The notes below the pieces were generated by a model, which saw nothing but the letters and a program-made list of their open reading frames with translations, searched no databases and was not told the DNA's origin. A stretch of 64,000 nucleotides of DNA from Frankia alni ACN14a (lineage in GTDB: Bacteria; Actinomycetota; Actinomycetes; Frankiales; Frankiaceae), in assembly GCF_000058485.1 (NCBI RefSeq), contig NC_008278.1, forward strand, positions 6,690,962 through 6,754,961, given 5' to 3'. Position numbers and translations under genes: made by a program. How positions within the stretch are numbered: position 1 is the first letter of the stretch; every line of letters begins with the position of its first letter. Of the stretch, positions 63,276-64,000 are shown piece by piece.

Positions 63276-64000
63276 CTACTGGCGCAGCTTGGACAGCAGC
63301 CGCAGCATCTCCAGATAGACCCAGACGAAGCCGACCAGCAGGCCGAAGCCGGCTCGCCAGGCCTCGGAGCGCGGAGCGCCGGCGGCGATCGCCCGCTCGA
63401 TGTAGTCGAAGTCGAGGATGAACTGGAGGCTCGCGACGCCGAGCACCAGCACGCTGAACAGAATGCCCAGCGGCGTCGCGTCATTGATCACCGGCAGGTG
63501 GCTCCCGCTGACCGCCCTGACGACGAGGTCGACCAGGCTGATCAGGATGACGCCGAACAGCACCCCGGTGACGATGCGGGCCATCCGCGGTGTGGCCCGC
63601 AGCCGGCGGCTGCGGTAGGCGAGGAGCATGACGACGAAGATCAGACCGGTGCCGAGCAGCGCCTGCGGGACGATGCCGGCGAAGTCGTCCTCGTAGAAGC
63701 GCGAGATCGCCCCCACCGCGACGCCCTCGATCAGCGCGAAGGCGATGACCAGCGACGGGCGCAGCCGATTGCGCATCGACACGACGAGGCTGATGACCAG
63801 AGCGACGAGTCCGGCGGCCAGCGCGATGCCCGGTGCGTCCCGCCCGACCACCCAGCCGACGGCACCGCCGACACCCAGCAGGGCGAACAGCCCCAGCGTG
63901 TGCACGACCACGTCGTCGACGGTGAGGGTGGTCGGCTGCCGGTAGTGGCTGGCGAGCTCCTCCGGGGTGGGCGTCGGCGGCGGCGCGAACCCGCCGCGGC
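63276..64000 (-). CDS. Bax inhibitor-1/YccA-family membrane protein (5' end beyond window)
   Basis: At least 241 residues; the frame stays open to the window edge, so the start lies outside. The first residues in view are GGFAPPPTPTPEELASHYRQ, then TVDDVVVHT, which is standard for actinobacterial YccA proteins. About seven membrane helices follow, with FYEDDFAGIVPQALLGTG and LDFDYIERAIAAGAPRSEAW as family motifs. BI-1 proteins are proton/calcium-sensitive leak channels or stress proteins of the inner membrane. It ends 48 bases from the convergent PPOX gene. Confidence 0.93.
   Translation of the reverse strand, partial: RGGFAPPPTPTPEELASHYRQPTTLTVDDVVVHTLGLFALLGVGGAVGWVVGRDAPGIALAAGLVALVISLVVSMRNRLRPSLVIAFALIEGVAVGAISRFYEDDFAGIVPQALLGTGLIFVVMLLAYRSRRLRATPRMARIVTGVLFGVILISLVDLVVRAVSGSHLPVINDATPLGILFSVLVLGVASLQFILDFDYIERAIAAGAPRSEAWRAGFGLLVGFVWVYLEMLRLLSKLRQ

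Overview
The window is very GC-rich, densely coded DNA with frequent GTG starts, ATGA/GTGA start-stop overlaps, a mycothiol-linked gene (mca), a GTP-type PEP carboxykinase and DUF families typical of Actinobacteria. The gene set and codon use suggest a Frankia-like soil or plant-associated actinomycete; this is inference, as no rRNA is present. I recognised no tRNA, rRNA, CRISPR array, transposase or phage gene.

Region 1 (1-11.7 kb) is an accessory catabolic region. A minus-strand array carries a luciferase-like monooxygenase, an FAH-family hydrolase, a protein with the metal-ligand spacing of NicX (2,5-dihydroxypyridine 5,6-dioxygenase), a VOC protein, a Rieske oxygenase, an SDR and a second VOC protein cut by the window edge. 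It is followed by a GntR/FCD regulator, an amidase with a VOC protein, a GntR/UTRA regulator and a Bcr/CflA-type exporter. GTATAC-centred motifs recur in both divergent promoter regions. Region 2 (12.2-23.3 kb) holds a TetR regulator, a complete peptide/nickel-type ABC importer (two ATPases, two permeases, lipoprotein; strong terminator after it), two tandem NtaA-like flavin monooxygenases, a flavin reductase and a zinc-ribbon MBL-fold protein. Together the two regions look like uptake and oxidative breakdown of an unidentified, probably nitrogen-containing heteroaromatic or amide compound.

Region 3 (23.5-35 kb) mixes a membrane Ser/Thr kinase, a Nudix-fold protein that has lost its catalytic glutamates, two lipoproteins, an adenylate kinase next to a PPK2 polyphosphate kinase, a mycothiol-dependent isomerase-like protein, a NagD-type HAD phosphatase and msrA. 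Region 4 (35-50.7 kb) is mostly housekeeping: PIN-PhoH protein, a gene-free 1.8 kb stretch, pckG, hemolysin III-like protein, a DUF255 thioredoxin-fold protein, leuS, mca and greA. Region 5 (50.8-64 kb) has a MoxR ATPase/VWA pair, a PadR regulator divergent from an ABM-like protein, a secreted trypsin-like protease, an alpha/beta hydrolase, an MBOAT acyltransferase with an SGNH-type partner, a PPOX-fold protein and the start of a BI-1/YccA gene.

The most distinctive non-coding signals are repeats. Two families of palindromic intergenic elements lie just downstream of genes and differ between copies in ways that partly keep the stems paired. A third repeat is built on a GGTTCCGCGGAAC core. Short tandem repeats are unusually common: four genes end inside a minisatellite that duplicates the stop codon, and many proteins carry in-frame 9-30 bp expansions.
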